Assembly (NCBI RefSeq): GCF_000264785.1
Contig: NZ_AFJI01000062.1
Location: 1 to 64,000, forward strand
Direction of reading: 5' to 3'
Origin: Edwardsiella ictaluri ATCC 33202
GTDB taxonomy: Bacteria; Pseudomonadota; Gammaproteobacteria; Enterobacterales; Enterobacteriaceae
Length of the DNA stretch: 64,000 nucleotides
How positions within the stretch are numbered: position 1 is the first letter of the stretch; each line of letters starts with the position of its first letter. The notes below the pieces were generated by a model. It saw nothing but the letters and a program-made list of their open reading frames with translations. It had not been told where the DNA came from and did not search any database. Of the stretch, positions 1 to 9,710 are shown piece after piece. A program made the translations under genes and the position numbers.

Positions 1-757
1 TAAAGCCCATATGGATGTAGATGATATTCCGCATCAACCCGTTCCACGCCTCAAACACACTGTATGAGAGTGCAGTATTCTTGAGGCAATTCAACCGCTG
101 CGCTATCGTAACGGCAGTGTCGGATATAGCCACTCAATAAAACCATTACCATCCGTTTATAAATAATGACACAATTAAACTCTAAGCCTGCTTTGATTAC
201 AGCATGGTGATATTAATCACACGAAAAACACCTCACAGATAATTATTTCTCATGTAATTAAAGACAACCATTGCATAATGTTTCATATGTCACCCACTCT
301 GTTTCACTCGAAATTAGCAATCAAAGCCATTTAAATATTTAGGTACAGTATTTGCATAGTCATGATATTGCGCCACAATAGGGATAACTGTCATGCAATA
401 GTGCACTCACGACATGGCTGAATTTATATTATAAAACTATCAGCTCGATTTCCATCACGATCGGACTTTTGTCGCATTTACACTCTTTATTTCATGATAA
501 GCACATCTGCGGTGCTAGAATTAAAAACGTTGACTGCGCAAGCTTAACTTATTTTAATCGACACGTTCAGCACGGTACAACATGCTGTTTTAATACCGCC
601 ACAACTTTCGTTTCCAGAAGACAGAGTTAATACATGCAATATAGAGTTTACTGACATTCCCATAGTCGTTTCCCTTTTCTCTGTGGTGTCATCCATCAGG
701 GAAATTGGTCTGCGGCTTATCACTGACGTGATAGAGACCATATCAAGGACATTAAAA
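1..757. other. AT-rich non-coding region upstream of the decarboxylase
   Basis: No convincing gene is seen on either strand; the short open frames here lack a ribosome site and family resemblance. The stretch is clearly more AT-rich than the genes that follow. It is probably the upstream regulatory region of the decarboxylase at 758, and a sigma70-like promoter lies at 530-558. Confidence 0.5.
530..558 (+). promoter_or_regulatory. candidate sigma70 promoter for the decarboxylase gene
   Basis: TTGACT (530-535) and TTTAAT (553-558) are separated by 17 nt and match five of six consensus bases each. Transcription would start near 565 and leave a leader of about 190 nt before the ATG at 758. Judged by consensus only. 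Confidence 0.4.
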
Positions 758-2470
758 ATGAAAGCGTGTAACTGCAATAATGACAAACAGTGGGCTAAAT
801 ACCGCGAAGAGATGCGTTCTGCATTTCCGTCTGCATTCAGTGACGATCATGATCCTTTAACCAAATCGATAGCCAAAGCCATTGAACAGCTGAATAAGCT
901 ACGTCCTGCCGACGGCGGCCCCGCCTATTTGGGACGGAATCCGGCTTTGACTATCGATTTCGATAAAGTCAAAGACATTGAAATGGCCGATAAAATGAGC
1001 AGCAGCGACCAGGTCATTGCTGAGACCAGCGCTCTGTTTGAAGGGTTGCCTAACTGGGGCCACCCGCTGACCATGTGCAACGTGATCCCACAGGCGAACA
1101 CCGCCTCTATTATTGCGGCCGTGATGTCAGAAATTTTCTCCCCGAACATTCTGGAAGGTGAATACTCCTGGAACGTTCACCGCGCCGAGCTGGAAAGCGC
1201 CGGGATGCTGGCCAACATGATCGGTTGGGATGCCAAACACGCCGGCTGCCTGTATACCTACGGCGGCTCAGGCTGCTGGACCTACCATGTTAAGTATGCG
1301 CTGACCCGCGTATTGCCGAACTCCCGCCACAGCGGTGTCCGTACCGATGCCAAGGTGCTCTGCTCTCAGCAGGCGCACTATACAATGCTGAACAGCACCG
1401 ACTGGATGGGTCTGGGGATGGACAACATCATCCGCATCAAGACCGATCCTGACACCAACGCGATGGATCTGAACGACCTGGAGGCGGTGCTGAAATCGCT
1501 GCAGGCCCAAAAAATCCCGGTGGCATCCGTGGTATGTACCATGGGTACCACCGACGCCAACGCCTTTGACCCGGTGGGCGGAGCACGTAAACTGCTGGAT
1601 AAATACCCCAACGCTGCCCCCTATGGCAAGGCGCTGTTGTACTGCGATGCCGTTACCAGCTGGTCATGGCTGGCCTTTAAGAAATATGATTTTGCCAAAA
1701 ACCCGCTGCAGTTCACCAAGGAGCTGCTGCCGTTCATCGAGGCCAACTGCCGTGCCCTGCAGGACATGAAGTACGCTGACGCCATCGGATTTGACTTCCA
1801 TAAAGCCGGCTTTACCCCCTATGCCAGCAGCTGCTTCACCTATCGCAACGCGGAAGAGTTTGAAAGCATCCTGAAACGCCCGGGCTCTGCCTATCTGCAG
1901 CCGCGATCTCCATACAACCCGCTGGATTACACGCTGGAGGTCTCCCGTGCGGCAACCGGCGCACTGGCAGGCTGGGCCACGATGAAATACTTCGGCTATG
2001 AGGGCTTCCAGGCCATCATGGGTGGTATTCTGGAGAACCAGTATTACCTGCGTAATCTGCTGCATGAAAATGCCGCTACCGTCTGCGTCAACCCCGATGA
2101 CTACAGTCTGGTTACGCTGTTCCGTATTTATCCGGAAGGCGTTATGGCCCATCAGCAATACCAGCATGAGCTGAACGACCCGTCCTACAAATCTCAGTTG
2201 CTCACCAATAATAAATTAACCATGGATGTCGGTAATAAACTCTACGAGTGGTTCCGTAACGGTAAGAAAATCAACGGGCAATATACTCCATATATGAGTT
2301 TCAGTACTGGATTCCGGGTTACTAAATATAACCGTGATGCGCACGATCCCGATGCAACAGTATTTGCTCTGAAAGTGTATCCGATGAATGTTCACTTAAC
2401 CCATGAAATTATGCAACACGTTGTGGATTGTGTAACTGCCGCACGTAATGAGGTGCTTGGCATTAAATAA
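758..2470 (+). CDS. group II PLP-dependent amino-acid decarboxylase, substrate unknown
   Basis: A 570-residue member of the aromatic-amino-acid/glutamate/tyrosine decarboxylase superfamily (PLP fold type I). The PLP lysine is probably Lys349 in DFHKAGFTPYASS. A glycine/serine-rich cofactor loop, YGGSGCW, lies near residue 168, and a histidine expected to stack on PLP sits in SQQAHYTML. It is longer than E. coli GadB (466) and nearer the size of bacterial tyrosine decarboxylases. The ATG at 758 is preceded by AAGGA 8 nt upstream; an in-frame extension to 683 has no ribosome site. Two GadC-like antiporters follow, so the product probably works in a decarboxylation/antiport cycle that consumes protons and exports an amine. 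Tyrosine, glutamate or another amino acid are all possible substrates; the sequence does not decide. Confidence 0.85.
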   Translation: MKACNCNNDKQWAKYREEMRSAFPSAFSDDHDPLTKSIAKAIEQLNKLRPADGGPAYLGRNPALTIDFDKVKDIEMADKMSSSDQVIAETSALFEGLPNWGHPLTMCNVIPQANTASIIAAVMSEIFSPNILEGEYSWNVHRAELESAGMLANMIGWDAKHAGCLYTYGGSGCWTYHVKYALTRVLPNSRHSGVRTDAKVLCSQQAHYTMLNSTDWMGLGMDNIIRIKTDPDTNAMDLNDLEAVLKSLQAQKIPVASVVCTMGTTDANAFDPVGGARKLLDKYPNAAPYGKALLYCDAVTSWSWLAFKKYDFAKNPLQFTKELLPFIEANCRALQDMKYADAIGFDFHKAGFTPYASSCFTYRNAEEFESILKRPGSAYLQPRSPYNPLDYTLEVSRAATGALAGWATMKYFGYEGFQAIMGGILENQYYLRNLLHENAATVCVNPDDYSLVTLFRIYPEGVMAHQQYQHELNDPSYKSQLLTNNKLTMDVGNKLYEWFRNGKKINGQYTPYMSFSTGFRVTKYNRDAHDPDATVFALKVYPMNVHLTHEIMQHVVDCVTAARNEVLGIK

Positions 2471-2483
2471 TGTCATCCGACCA

Positions 2484-2563
2484 TCCCATTACGCTACATT
2501 ACATCGATGCACCGTAATGGGACAGCGCCATCAATATATGCACAGGCCGGGTTATCCCGGCCT
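2484..2563 (+). terminator. two hairpins after the decarboxylase gene
   Basis: A perfect 10-bp inverted repeat, TCCCATTACG/CGTAATGGGA (2484-2493 and 2513-2522), is followed by an 8-bp GC-rich hairpin with a 4-nt loop (2544-2563). A T-rich run, CTCTTTATTTT, comes soon after. The second hairpin is the better terminator candidate. It would limit read-through into the permeases, which have their own ribosome sites. Confidence 0.5.
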
Positions 2564-2633
2564 ATATGCCTCTTTATTTTCGCATAGCTGACACATGAAG
2601 CACGTATAAATCAGGTTTTATCAAGGAGCATTT

Positions 2634-4085
2634 ATGGCCTCCACATCGGACTCCACGACGCAAGGGAAACCTTCCGCCAAGCTCAGCATCGTGACGCTGG
2701 CAATAATGAATATCACCACGGTAGTCAGTTTACGTGGTCTGCCATCCGAAGCCGAGTACGGTATTACATCTGCCTTCTATTATCTTTTTGCCGCCGTTTT
2801 CTTTTTAATCCCCGTTTCACTGGTGGCCGCCGAGCTGGCGACCGGCTGGCCGCAGAAGGGCGGCGTCTTCCGCTGGATCAGTGAGGCCTTTGGCCACCGC
2901 TGGGGGTTCGTCGCCATCTATCTACAGTGGGTGGCGACCACTATCTGGTTCCCTACGGTGCTGATCTTCGCCGCCGTATCGCTGGCCTTTATCGGGCCGC
3001 ACCCCGACGCCGACTCCCATCTTGCCGCCAACCGGCTGTATACCGTGGTGATCCTACTGCTGGTCTACTGGCTGGCCACCCTGGTCGCCCTGCGCGGGGT
3101 TAAATCCTCCGCCAAACTGGCAACGCTGGGCGGGCTTATCGGGACTATCATCCCGGCCATCATCCTGATGGTGCTGACACTGGTGTATGTTCTTAACGGT
3201 AACCCGGTACACTTTGTGGCGCGCGCCGCCGACTTCTTCCCCGATCTGACCAACCTGAACAATCTGGTGCTGGCCTCCAGTATCTTCCTGTTCTTCGGCG
3301 GGATGGAGATCAACGCCGTCCACGTGGTCGAAGTGGACAATCCATCACACAACTATCCGCTGGCCATCATCAGCGCCGCCGTCGCCACCGTCGTTATCTT
3401 TGTCTTCGGTACCCTGTGTATCGCCACCCTGATCCCCAAGCAGCAAATCAACCTGGTGCAGAGCCTGCTCATCGCCTATAACGCGCTGTTTGACCACTTT
3501 GGCCTGCACTGGTTGGGCGAGGTGCTGGCCGCCATGCTGGCGTTCGGGGTGCTGGGACAAATTACCGCCATCGTTGCGGGGCCGTCCACCGGTCTGCTGC
3601 AGGTCGGTCGCTCCGGCTATCTGCCCCCTTTCCTGCAAAAAACCAATCGCCACGGCGTACAACAGCACATTCTGATCTTCCAGGGTCTTGTCGTCAGTAT
3701 CATCTCCGTTCTGCTGGTGGTGCTACCCTCAGTGCAGTCCGCCTATCAGATCCTGGGACAGCTGGCGACCATTCTCTATCTACTGATGTATATCATGATG
3801 TTCGCGGCAGCCATCTACCTGCGCTATAAAGAGCCCAATACGCCCCGTCCATATCGGGTCCCCGGCGGCGCGGTGGGGATGTGGCTTATCGCCGGTGCCG
3901 GTTTTATCGGCTCCCTGGTGGCTTTCGTCCTCAGCTTCATTCCCCCCTCCCAGATCCCCGTCGGTAATCCGGGCAGCTATATCCTGATCCTGATGGTCGG
4001 ATCGGTCTGCTTCTTCATTATTCCGCTGATTACCTATGCCTGCCGCAAGCCCTCTTGGCTACCGGCCAACGCCGATCAGCAGTAA
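2634..4085 (+). CDS. APC-superfamily antiporter, GGA (GadC-like) family, copy 1
   Basis: A 483-residue inner-membrane transporter with about 12 hydrophobic segments. It resembles the glutamate:GABA antiporter branch of the APC superfamily: an ELATGWPQKGGVFRW segment near residues 67-81, MEINAVHV (about 223) followed by NYPLA, INLVQSLL, and AGPSTGLLQVGR. The ATG at 2634 follows AAGGAGC at a good distance. It lies 163 bp after the decarboxylase and 50 bp before a second, clearly paralogous permease. Inferred job: exchange of the external amino acid for the decarboxylation product. Substrate is not determined. Confidence 0.8.
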   Translation: MASTSDSTTQGKPSAKLSIVTLAIMNITTVVSLRGLPSEAEYGITSAFYYLFAAVFFLIPVSLVAAELATGWPQKGGVFRWISEAFGHRWGFVAIYLQWVATTIWFPTVLIFAAVSLAFIGPHPDADSHLAANRLYTVVILLLVYWLATLVALRGVKSSAKLATLGGLIGTIIPAIILMVLTLVYVLNGNPVHFVARAADFFPDLTNLNNLVLASSIFLFFGGMEINAVHVVEVDNPSHNYPLAIISAAVATVVIFVFGTLCIATLIPKQQINLVQSLLIAYNALFDHFGLHWLGEVLAAMLAFGVLGQITAIVAGPSTGLLQVGRSGYLPPFLQKTNRHGVQQHILIFQGLVVSIISVLLVVLPSVQSAYQILGQLATILYLLMYIMMFAAAIYLRYKEPNTPRPYRVPGGAVGMWLIAGAGFIGSLVAFVLSFIPPSQIPVGNPGSYILILMVGSVCFFIIPLITYACRKPSWLPANADQQ

Positions 4086-4135
4086 CCGCAACACCCGGGC
4101 CGCCCGGTGCGGCCCCTTATCGTGAGCGTCTTATC

Positions 4136-5590
4136 ATGAATTCACAATCGAGCAGCAAGCCTGTGCTGGCGGCGGCAAGCCTGGGGGCTGGTACCTTCGC
4201 CATGATGAACATCACCACCGTGGTCAGCCTGCGCGGACTGGCGGCCGAGGCCGAGTACGGACTGGCCGTCGTCTTCCTCTATCTGTTCGCCGCCCTGTGC
4301 TTCCTGGTACCGGTCTCTCTGTGCGCCGCCGAACTGGCAACAGGCTGGCCACAGAAGGGCGGGGTTTTTCGCTGGATAGGCCAGGCCTTTGGCGATCGCT
4401 ATGGCCTGCTGGCCATCTTTCTACAGTGGCTGGCGACTACCATCTGCTTTCCCACCATGCTGATCTTTACCGCCGTCGCGCTGGCCTACGCGCTGCCCTT
4501 CCCCGGGGCCGACGCCCACCTGGCGTCCAATGCATTCTATACCCTGGGTATCGTGCTGCTCGTCTATTGGCTGGCGACCTGGATTAACCTGCGCGGCGTC
4601 CGGTCGGCATCACGCATCAGCGCCATCGCCGGGATGATAGGCACCCTGATCCCGGCAGCGATCCTGATCGGCTGCGGTATCCTCTACATCGCCCGCGGTA
4701 ACCCGCTGCACTTTACCCTGGGGTGGGACGCGCTGTTTCCCAACATTACCCATCTGCATAACCTGGTACTGGCCGCCAGCGTCTTTCTGTTCTACTCCGG
4801 AATGGAGATCAATGCCGTCCACGTACGCGAGCTGAACAACGCATCGCGTAACTATCCGCTGGCTATCGGGATCAGTGCGCTGCTGACCGTGGTGGTACTG
4901 GTGCTGGGTACCCTGACCATCAGCGCACTGATCCCCGCCGATCGCATCAACCTGGTTCAGAGCCTGCTGGTGGCCTATAACCTGCTGTTTAGCTCGCTCG
5001 GCGTCCCCTGGCTCGGCCATGTCGTCGCACTGATGGTCGCCGTCGGGGTGCTGGGGCAGGTGACAGTGATCGTTGCCGGGCCATCGCGCGGCCTGTTTGA
5101 GGTGGGGCGGCAGGGATATCTGCCGCCGTTGCTGCAGCAGAGCAACAGCAGCGGCGTACAGCGCAATATTCTGCTGCTGCAGGGCGCCATCGTTACGCTG
5201 ATGGCGATCATGCTGGTCTGCCTGCCATCTGTGCAGGCCGCGTTTCAAATCCTGGGTCAGCTGGCCGCCATTCTCTATCTGCTGATGTATATCCTGATGT
5301 TTGCGGCGGTGATCACCTTGCGCTACACCCAGCCCAATACGCCACGCCCCTACCGGATCCCCGGTGGCAACGCAGGGGTCTGGCTGGTGGCTGGCATCGG
5401 GCTGATCGCCGCCCTGCTGGCTTTTGTGCTCAGCTTTATTCCGCCGGATCAGATCCCGGTCGGCTCACCGGCGCGCTACGTCCTGCTGCTGCTGGGAGGC
5501 ACCGCCGCCTTCGTGGCGCTGCCCCTGCTGCTACACGCCTACAGCCAGCGCAGCGCGGCGCACCACGACGAGCCCCACGCCAGCGTCTAG
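4136..5590 (+). CDS. APC-superfamily antiporter, GGA (GadC-like) family, copy 2
   Basis: A 484-residue inner-membrane transporter, a paralogue of the permease immediately upstream. The two share ATGWPQKGGVFRWI, MEINAVHV, INLVQSLL, the AGPS-G motif and PNTPRPYR-PGG near the C-terminus. The ATG at 4136 gives an N-terminus aligning with copy 1; the frame extends upstream to 4055 but that part overlaps copy 1 and is low-complexity. The tandem arrangement suggests duplication and possible divergence in substrate or direction of exchange. It ends 65 bp from the convergent apbE. Confidence 0.8.
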   Translation: MNSQSSSKPVLAAASLGAGTFAMMNITTVVSLRGLAAEAEYGLAVVFLYLFAALCFLVPVSLCAAELATGWPQKGGVFRWIGQAFGDRYGLLAIFLQWLATTICFPTMLIFTAVALAYALPFPGADAHLASNAFYTLGIVLLVYWLATWINLRGVRSASRISAIAGMIGTLIPAAILIGCGILYIARGNPLHFTLGWDALFPNITHLHNLVLAASVFLFYSGMEINAVHVRELNNASRNYPLAIGISALLTVVVLVLGTLTISALIPADRINLVQSLLVAYNLLFSSLGVPWLGHVVALMVAVGVLGQVTVIVAGPSRGLFEVGRQGYLPPLLQQSNSSGVQRNILLLQGAIVTLMAIMLVCLPSVQAAFQILGQLAAILYLLMYILMFAAVITLRYTQPNTPRPYRIPGGNAGVWLVAGIGLIAALLAFVLSFIPPDQIPVGSPARYVLLLLGGTAAFVALPLLLHAYSQRSAAHHDEPHASV

Positions 5591-5625
5591 CCGGGCTGAT
5601 AGCGCAACAGGAGCGCGGTGCCGCG

Positions 5626-5656
5626 GCCATGGTGCCTATGGATATGGCACCGTGGC
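5626..5656. terminator. hairpin between convergent permease and apbE
   Basis: An 11-bp stem with one wobble pair (GCCATGGTGCC against GGCACCGTGGC) and a 9-nt loop lies between the two convergent stop codons and touches the apbE stop. No U-tract is visible on either strand, so termination is an inference from position and stem strength. Confidence 0.35.
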
Positions 5657-6702
5657 TAAGGTTTGCCCGGTGCCCGATAGGCGTTAAACGCCGCCGAGGC
5701 GCGCTCCTCAAAACCGTGTTCGCCCTTGACGATCATATAGACGGGGATGTGCATCTGATTCGCCAGCGCCATCGCGCGATCCGGCCCCATCACAAACAGC
5801 CCGGTGGAGAGGCCATCGGCGGTCATACAGGTCGGTGCCAACACGGTGATCGATGCCAGGCGGTGTGTTACCGGACGTCCGGTATTGGGGTCAATTTCGT
5901 GGGAAAAGCGCAGGCCATCCTGCTCAAAATAGTTGCGATAGTCGCCGGAGGTTGCTATCGCCATCTGCCCTGGCTGAATGATCGTCTGCACCTGCTGCTG
6001 GGCGTCGCCCGACGGTTTCTCAATGGCGATACGCCACGGCACTCCCTCGCCGTTATCCCCTTTGGTTCGCACCTCGCCGCCGATATCGACCATATAGTTC
6101 TCAATATGCAGCGACTGAAGATACCTGGCGACGACGTCCACCCCATATCCCTTGGCGATAGCCGACAGGTCAACGTACAGCTGGGGGATATCCTTCACCA
6201 GGGCATTGCCTTGCAGCGACAGGTGCTGAATACCGACCCAGGCGCGGCGCTGTGCTATCTGTGCCGCTGCAGGCTCACGATCCGGGCGCCCCTCTGGGCC
6301 AAATCCCCACAGATTGACTAGCGGCCCCACAGTAATATCCAGCGCACCGTCCGTCAGCTTATTGATGCGCAGTGCCTCTTTCACCACCCGCGCCGTGTCC
6401 GTCGACACCGGGAATGGCACGTCCACCGTGCGGCTCTGGTTAAAGCGGCTCAGCTCTGAACCGGGGCGATAGGTGGACATCTGATCGTTGACCCGCTCCA
6501 GGCGGCGATCGATCTCGGCCTGAACCACTGCCGGCGCAGGAGCACCGTCCACGCCGACATATTTAACCGCATAGTAGGTGCCCATGGTTTTCCCGGCGAG
6601 ATCCACCTGGGTCGGGCCACAGCCGCTCAGCAGCAGTACCGCCGTCAGCAGCGCGAGAAAGCGGGTCATCGGCCCGTGTCCGGTTGATTGATGTTTCATC
6701 AT
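5656..6702 (-). CDS. apbE: FAD:protein FMN transferase, lipoprotein
   Basis: An ApbE-family enzyme that transfers FMN from FAD to threonine side chains of periplasm-facing redox subunits such as NqrB/NqrC or RnfG/RnfD. The N-terminus is a lipoprotein signal with lipobox LLLSGC. Family motifs follow: GKTMGTYY, LDITVGPLVNLWGFGP and SHEIDPNTGRPVTH, the last carrying the FAD/metal-binding segment. About 348 residues are predicted from the ATG at 6702; ATGs at 6699 and 6669 are alternatives and all retain the signal peptide. No Nqr or Rnf genes are in this window, so its target is encoded elsewhere. It is divergent from dpaA. Confidence 0.85.
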   Translation of the reverse strand: MMKHQSTGHGPMTRFLALLTAVLLLSGCGPTQVDLAGKTMGTYYAVKYVGVDGAPAPAVVQAEIDRRLERVNDQMSTYRPGSELSRFNQSRTVDVPFPVSTDTARVVKEALRINKLTDGALDITVGPLVNLWGFGPEGRPDREPAAAQIAQRRAWVGIQHLSLQGNALVKDIPQLYVDLSAIAKGYGVDVVARYLQSLHIENYMVDIGGEVRTKGDNGEGVPWRIAIEKPSGDAQQQVQTIIQPGQMAIATSGDYRNYFEQDGLRFSHEIDPNTGRPVTHRLASITVLAPTCMTADGLSTGLFVMGPDRAMALANQMHIPVYMIVKGEHGFEERASAAFNAYRAPGKP

Positions 6703-7018
6703 GCCTATTGCCTGTCTTACGGGTGTACACCTCGCGGCACACCGTTTATGGATGGCGCACATTATGGGGACAAGGCCACCGGGGGACAAGGCCACCTCAG
6801 CGTCCAATCCTATAAAATAGATATAATCAGCGGGTGGAATTCACACCTCTGGTTATAAAAAAGAGCGTAAGGCGGCGGCGTGTCGTTTTACCCGCCGTGA
6901 ACAAAAAAAAACACTCACGATACCCTTCAGCTCTGGATTACACTGTGCCTACTTTGGGGATCGTCAATCGACCTTATCCTAAAAATTACTGGTATTACTC
7001 TCTTTGACAGGTTCTTAA
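6703..7018. promoter_or_regulatory. divergent promoter region apbE / dpaA
   Basis: 316 bp between two divergent starts. The dpaA-proximal part is AT-rich and contains plausible promoter sequence, but no site could be assigned with confidence. No gene is seen. Confidence 0.35.
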
Positions 7019-7741
7019 ATGGGTAAGATAGTTGCCATTCTGGCGATATGCCTGACATTGCCACTGGCGGCGAGCAAATCGTCCGCCAGCGAGTCCGGTA
7101 TCACTCCACTCAACGACGCCAATAGTCTGCTGGGATCGCAGGTCTATATTCAAATCTTCAAGGAGGAGCGTCAGCTGGAGCTATATGCCAAAGTACAGGA
7201 TAAATACCGGCTGGTAAAAAGCTTCCCGATCTGTAAGTTTTCCGGCGGCCTGGGTCCCAAGCGCACCGAAGGGGATTTTAAGAGCCCGGAGGGCTTTTAC
7301 CAAATCGACGCCCGCCACCTGAAGCCCGATAGCCGCTATTATCAGGCCATCAATATCGGCTATCCGAACAGCTTCGATCAGTCCCACGGCTATTCCGGCA
7401 ACTACCTGATGATCCACGGCGATTGCGTGTCGATCGGCTGCTATGCCATGACCAACGACGGCATCTCGGAAATTTACCGCTATGTACAGAGCGCATTCCG
7501 CAGCGGCCAGACGTTGGTCAATATCAATATCTATCCATTCCGGATGACCGACAGGAACATGCAGCTCCATCGTAACTCCAGCTACATCGGCTTCTGGCGC
7601 CAGCTGCAGCCGGGCTATCAATACTTTGCCCAGAATGCGTTGCCGCCGCAGGTCAACGTGCAGGATGGCCGCTACGTGGTCAGCGGCGCGCTGCCGGGCA
7701 GAGGCGCTCTGTCACGTCTGGCGTTCACCCAGGCAAAATAA
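7019..7741 (+). CDS. dpaA: YkuD-fold murein amidase/L,D-transpeptidase-like protein (DpaA/LdtF, YafK)
   Basis: A 240-residue periplasmic protein with an N-terminal signal peptide (about residues 1-24) and a YkuD catalytic domain. The signature HGDCVSIGCYAM carries His133 and the catalytic Cys141. It resembles E. coli YafK throughout, including YIQIFKEER and YPFRMTD. In E. coli that protein detaches Braun lipoprotein from peptidoglycan rather than making cross-links, so it is a murein-remodelling enzyme. It ends convergently with yafJ, the two 3' ends overlapping by 30 bp; yafK and yafJ are also neighbours in E. coli. Confidence 0.9.
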   Translation: MGKIVAILAICLTLPLAASKSSASESGITPLNDANSLLGSQVYIQIFKEERQLELYAKVQDKYRLVKSFPICKFSGGLGPKRTEGDFKSPEGFYQIDARHLKPDSRYYQAINIGYPNSFDQSHGYSGNYLMIHGDCVSIGCYAMTNDGISEIYRYVQSAFRSGQTLVNINIYPFRMTDRNMQLHRNSSYIGFWRQLQPGYQYFAQNALPPQVNVQDGRYVVSGALPGRGALSRLAFTQAK

Positions 7742-8479
7742 GGCATACTCCCCCGGCGCGATCCGCTGCCACTCCTCATCGCAGGTCAGCGGCTGGGTCG
7801 CAATCACCGAAACGACGTCATTCGGCGTCGTTTCGGCCTGAAAATCGATCGCCACATCCTCATCCACCAGCGTCGCCTTGCCGAAGGGCGCGCGCCGGGT
7901 GATCCAGTGCAGCTGGGTGCTGCAGTAGGCCATCACATAGCGCCCGTCAGAAAGCAGCATGTTGAACACCCCGCGCTCGCGCAATTCGGCCGCACAGTCA
8001 CCGATAAAATGAAACAGCGCCATCATATCGTCCGGAGGCCGGGGATAACGGGTACGCATCCGTTGCAATAACCAGCAAAAGGCATATTCACTATCGGTCT
8101 GCCCTACCGGACAATACATTCCCGTCGGCAGCGACAGATACTCCTCAAGCTGTCCGTTATGGGCAAAGGTCCAGTTACGCCCCCACAGCTCGCGGGTAAA
8201 CGGGTGGGTATTCTCCAAGGAGACAGCCCCCCGGTTAGCCTGGCGCACATGGGAGACGACGGCGCAGGATTTGATCGGATACTCGCGTACCAGGCGGGCT
8301 ATCGGTGAGCTGTGGCTGGGCTGTGGATCCTTAAAGGTCCGACAGCCTTTCCCCTCGTAAAAGGCAATCCCCCAGCCATCCTTGTGTGGGCCGGTACGGC
8401 CACCGCGCAGCGCCAGCGCGGTAAAGCTAAAGCAGATATCCGTCGGCACGTTGGCACTCATGCCCAGCAGTTCACACAT
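7712..8479 (-). CDS. yafJ: class II glutamine amidotransferase family protein YafJ
   Basis: 255 residues. After removal of Met, Cys2 (MCELLGMSA) is the N-terminal nucleophile of the Ntn glutamine amidotransferase fold. Family segments GPHKDGWGIAFY and VSHVRQANRG plus FAHNGQLEEY correspond to the glutaminase active site. The specific acceptor reaction of YafJ is not established. The gene follows gmhA by 44 bp on the same strand, as in E. coli (lpcA-yafJ), and is probably co-transcribed with it. Confidence 0.88.
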   Translation of the reverse strand: MCELLGMSANVPTDICFSFTALALRGGRTGPHKDGWGIAFYEGKGCRTFKDPQPSHSSPIARLVREYPIKSCAVVSHVRQANRGAVSLENTHPFTRELWGRNWTFAHNGQLEEYLSLPTGMYCPVGQTDSEYAFCWLLQRMRTRYPRPPDDMMALFHFIGDCAAELRERGVFNMLLSDGRYVMAYCSTQLHWITRRAPFGKATLVDEDVAIDFQAETTPNDVVSVIATQPLTCDEEWQRIAPGEYALFCLGERQT

Positions 8480-8523
8480 TCCCGCTCCTTATCGCGGGGC
8501 AGACGCCGCCTGCCCCGTCGTCA

Positions 8524-9105
8524 TCAGACTGACGCCATCTCTTTTTCGATCAGCTGGATCATGATATGGATCGCCTTGATGTGGATCTCCTGAATACGAT
8601 CGGCGTAGCCGAAATGCGGCACCCGGATCTCCACGTCGGCGCTTCCGGCCATCTTGCCGCCATCTTTCCCGGTCAGTGTGATAACCTTCATCCCTTTGGC
8701 ACGCGCAGCCTCGATGGCCCTGATGATGTTGCCGGAGTTGCCGGAGGTCGAGATCCCCAGCAGTACGTCCCCTTCACGCCCAACAGCCTCAACGTAGCGC
8801 GAAAAAACATAGTCGTAGCCGAAATCGTTGCTGACACAGGAGAGATGGCTGGGATCGGAGATGGCGATCGCCGGATACCCGGGGCGGTTCTCCCGATAGC
8901 GGCCGGTCAGCTCCTCGGCAAAGTGCATCGCATCGCAGTGGGAGCCGCCATTGCCGCAGGAGAGTACCTTACCGTCGGCCTTAAAGGAGGCCGCCAGCAG
9001 CTGAGCTGCCTGCTGGATTGCCAGAATGTTGGCCTCGTCGGCCAGGAAATTATTCAGTGTCTGCGCCGCTTCGTTCAGCTCGCTACGAATCAGATCTTGA
9101 TACAT
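8524..9105 (-). CDS. gmhA: sedoheptulose-7-phosphate isomerase
   Basis: GmhA (LpcA) converts sedoheptulose 7-phosphate to D-glycero-D-manno-heptose 7-phosphate, the first step toward the heptose of the LPS inner core. It is a cytoplasmic SIS-domain protein. Visible signatures are [20 protein letters not shown] (about residues 50-69) and [10 protein letters not shown], both highly conserved in the family. The ATG at 9105 gives a protein of 193 residues beginning MYQDLIR as in E. coli, with GAGG upstream; a GTG two codons earlier is possible. Confidence 0.95.
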   Translation of the reverse strand: MYQDLIRSELNEAAQTLNNFLADEANILAIQQAAQLLAASFKADGKVLSCGNGGSHCDAMHFAEELTGRYRENRPGYPAIAISDPSHLSCVSNDFGYDYVFSRYVEAVGREGDVLLGISTSGNSGNIIRAIEAARAKGMKVITLTGKDGGKMAGSADVEIRVPHFGYADRIQEIHIKAIHIMIQLIEKEMASV

Positions 9106-9358
9106 GGGCACGCCTCGTCAATGAGTTCAATACGGATACCCCTGCAGTGTAACGGATTGACCAGGCGGCGAGAAGCAAGGCGGGCGCGCTTTCCTGCCAC
9201 AGCAACATTTTCTTTTTCGAATGAGAAAGGGTTATATTCGAACAAAACACCCGCACCGCGGGGCGCGCAGGGAAGCGGCACACCGGGAAAGGAAAGGTTC
9301 GGCGGCCCCGGGAAAGGAGACGCCGATAGACAACAGTGGCTGCCGCAGCCCCCGGGGA

Positions 9359-9706
<348 letters not shown>

Positions 9707-9710
9707 TCAG

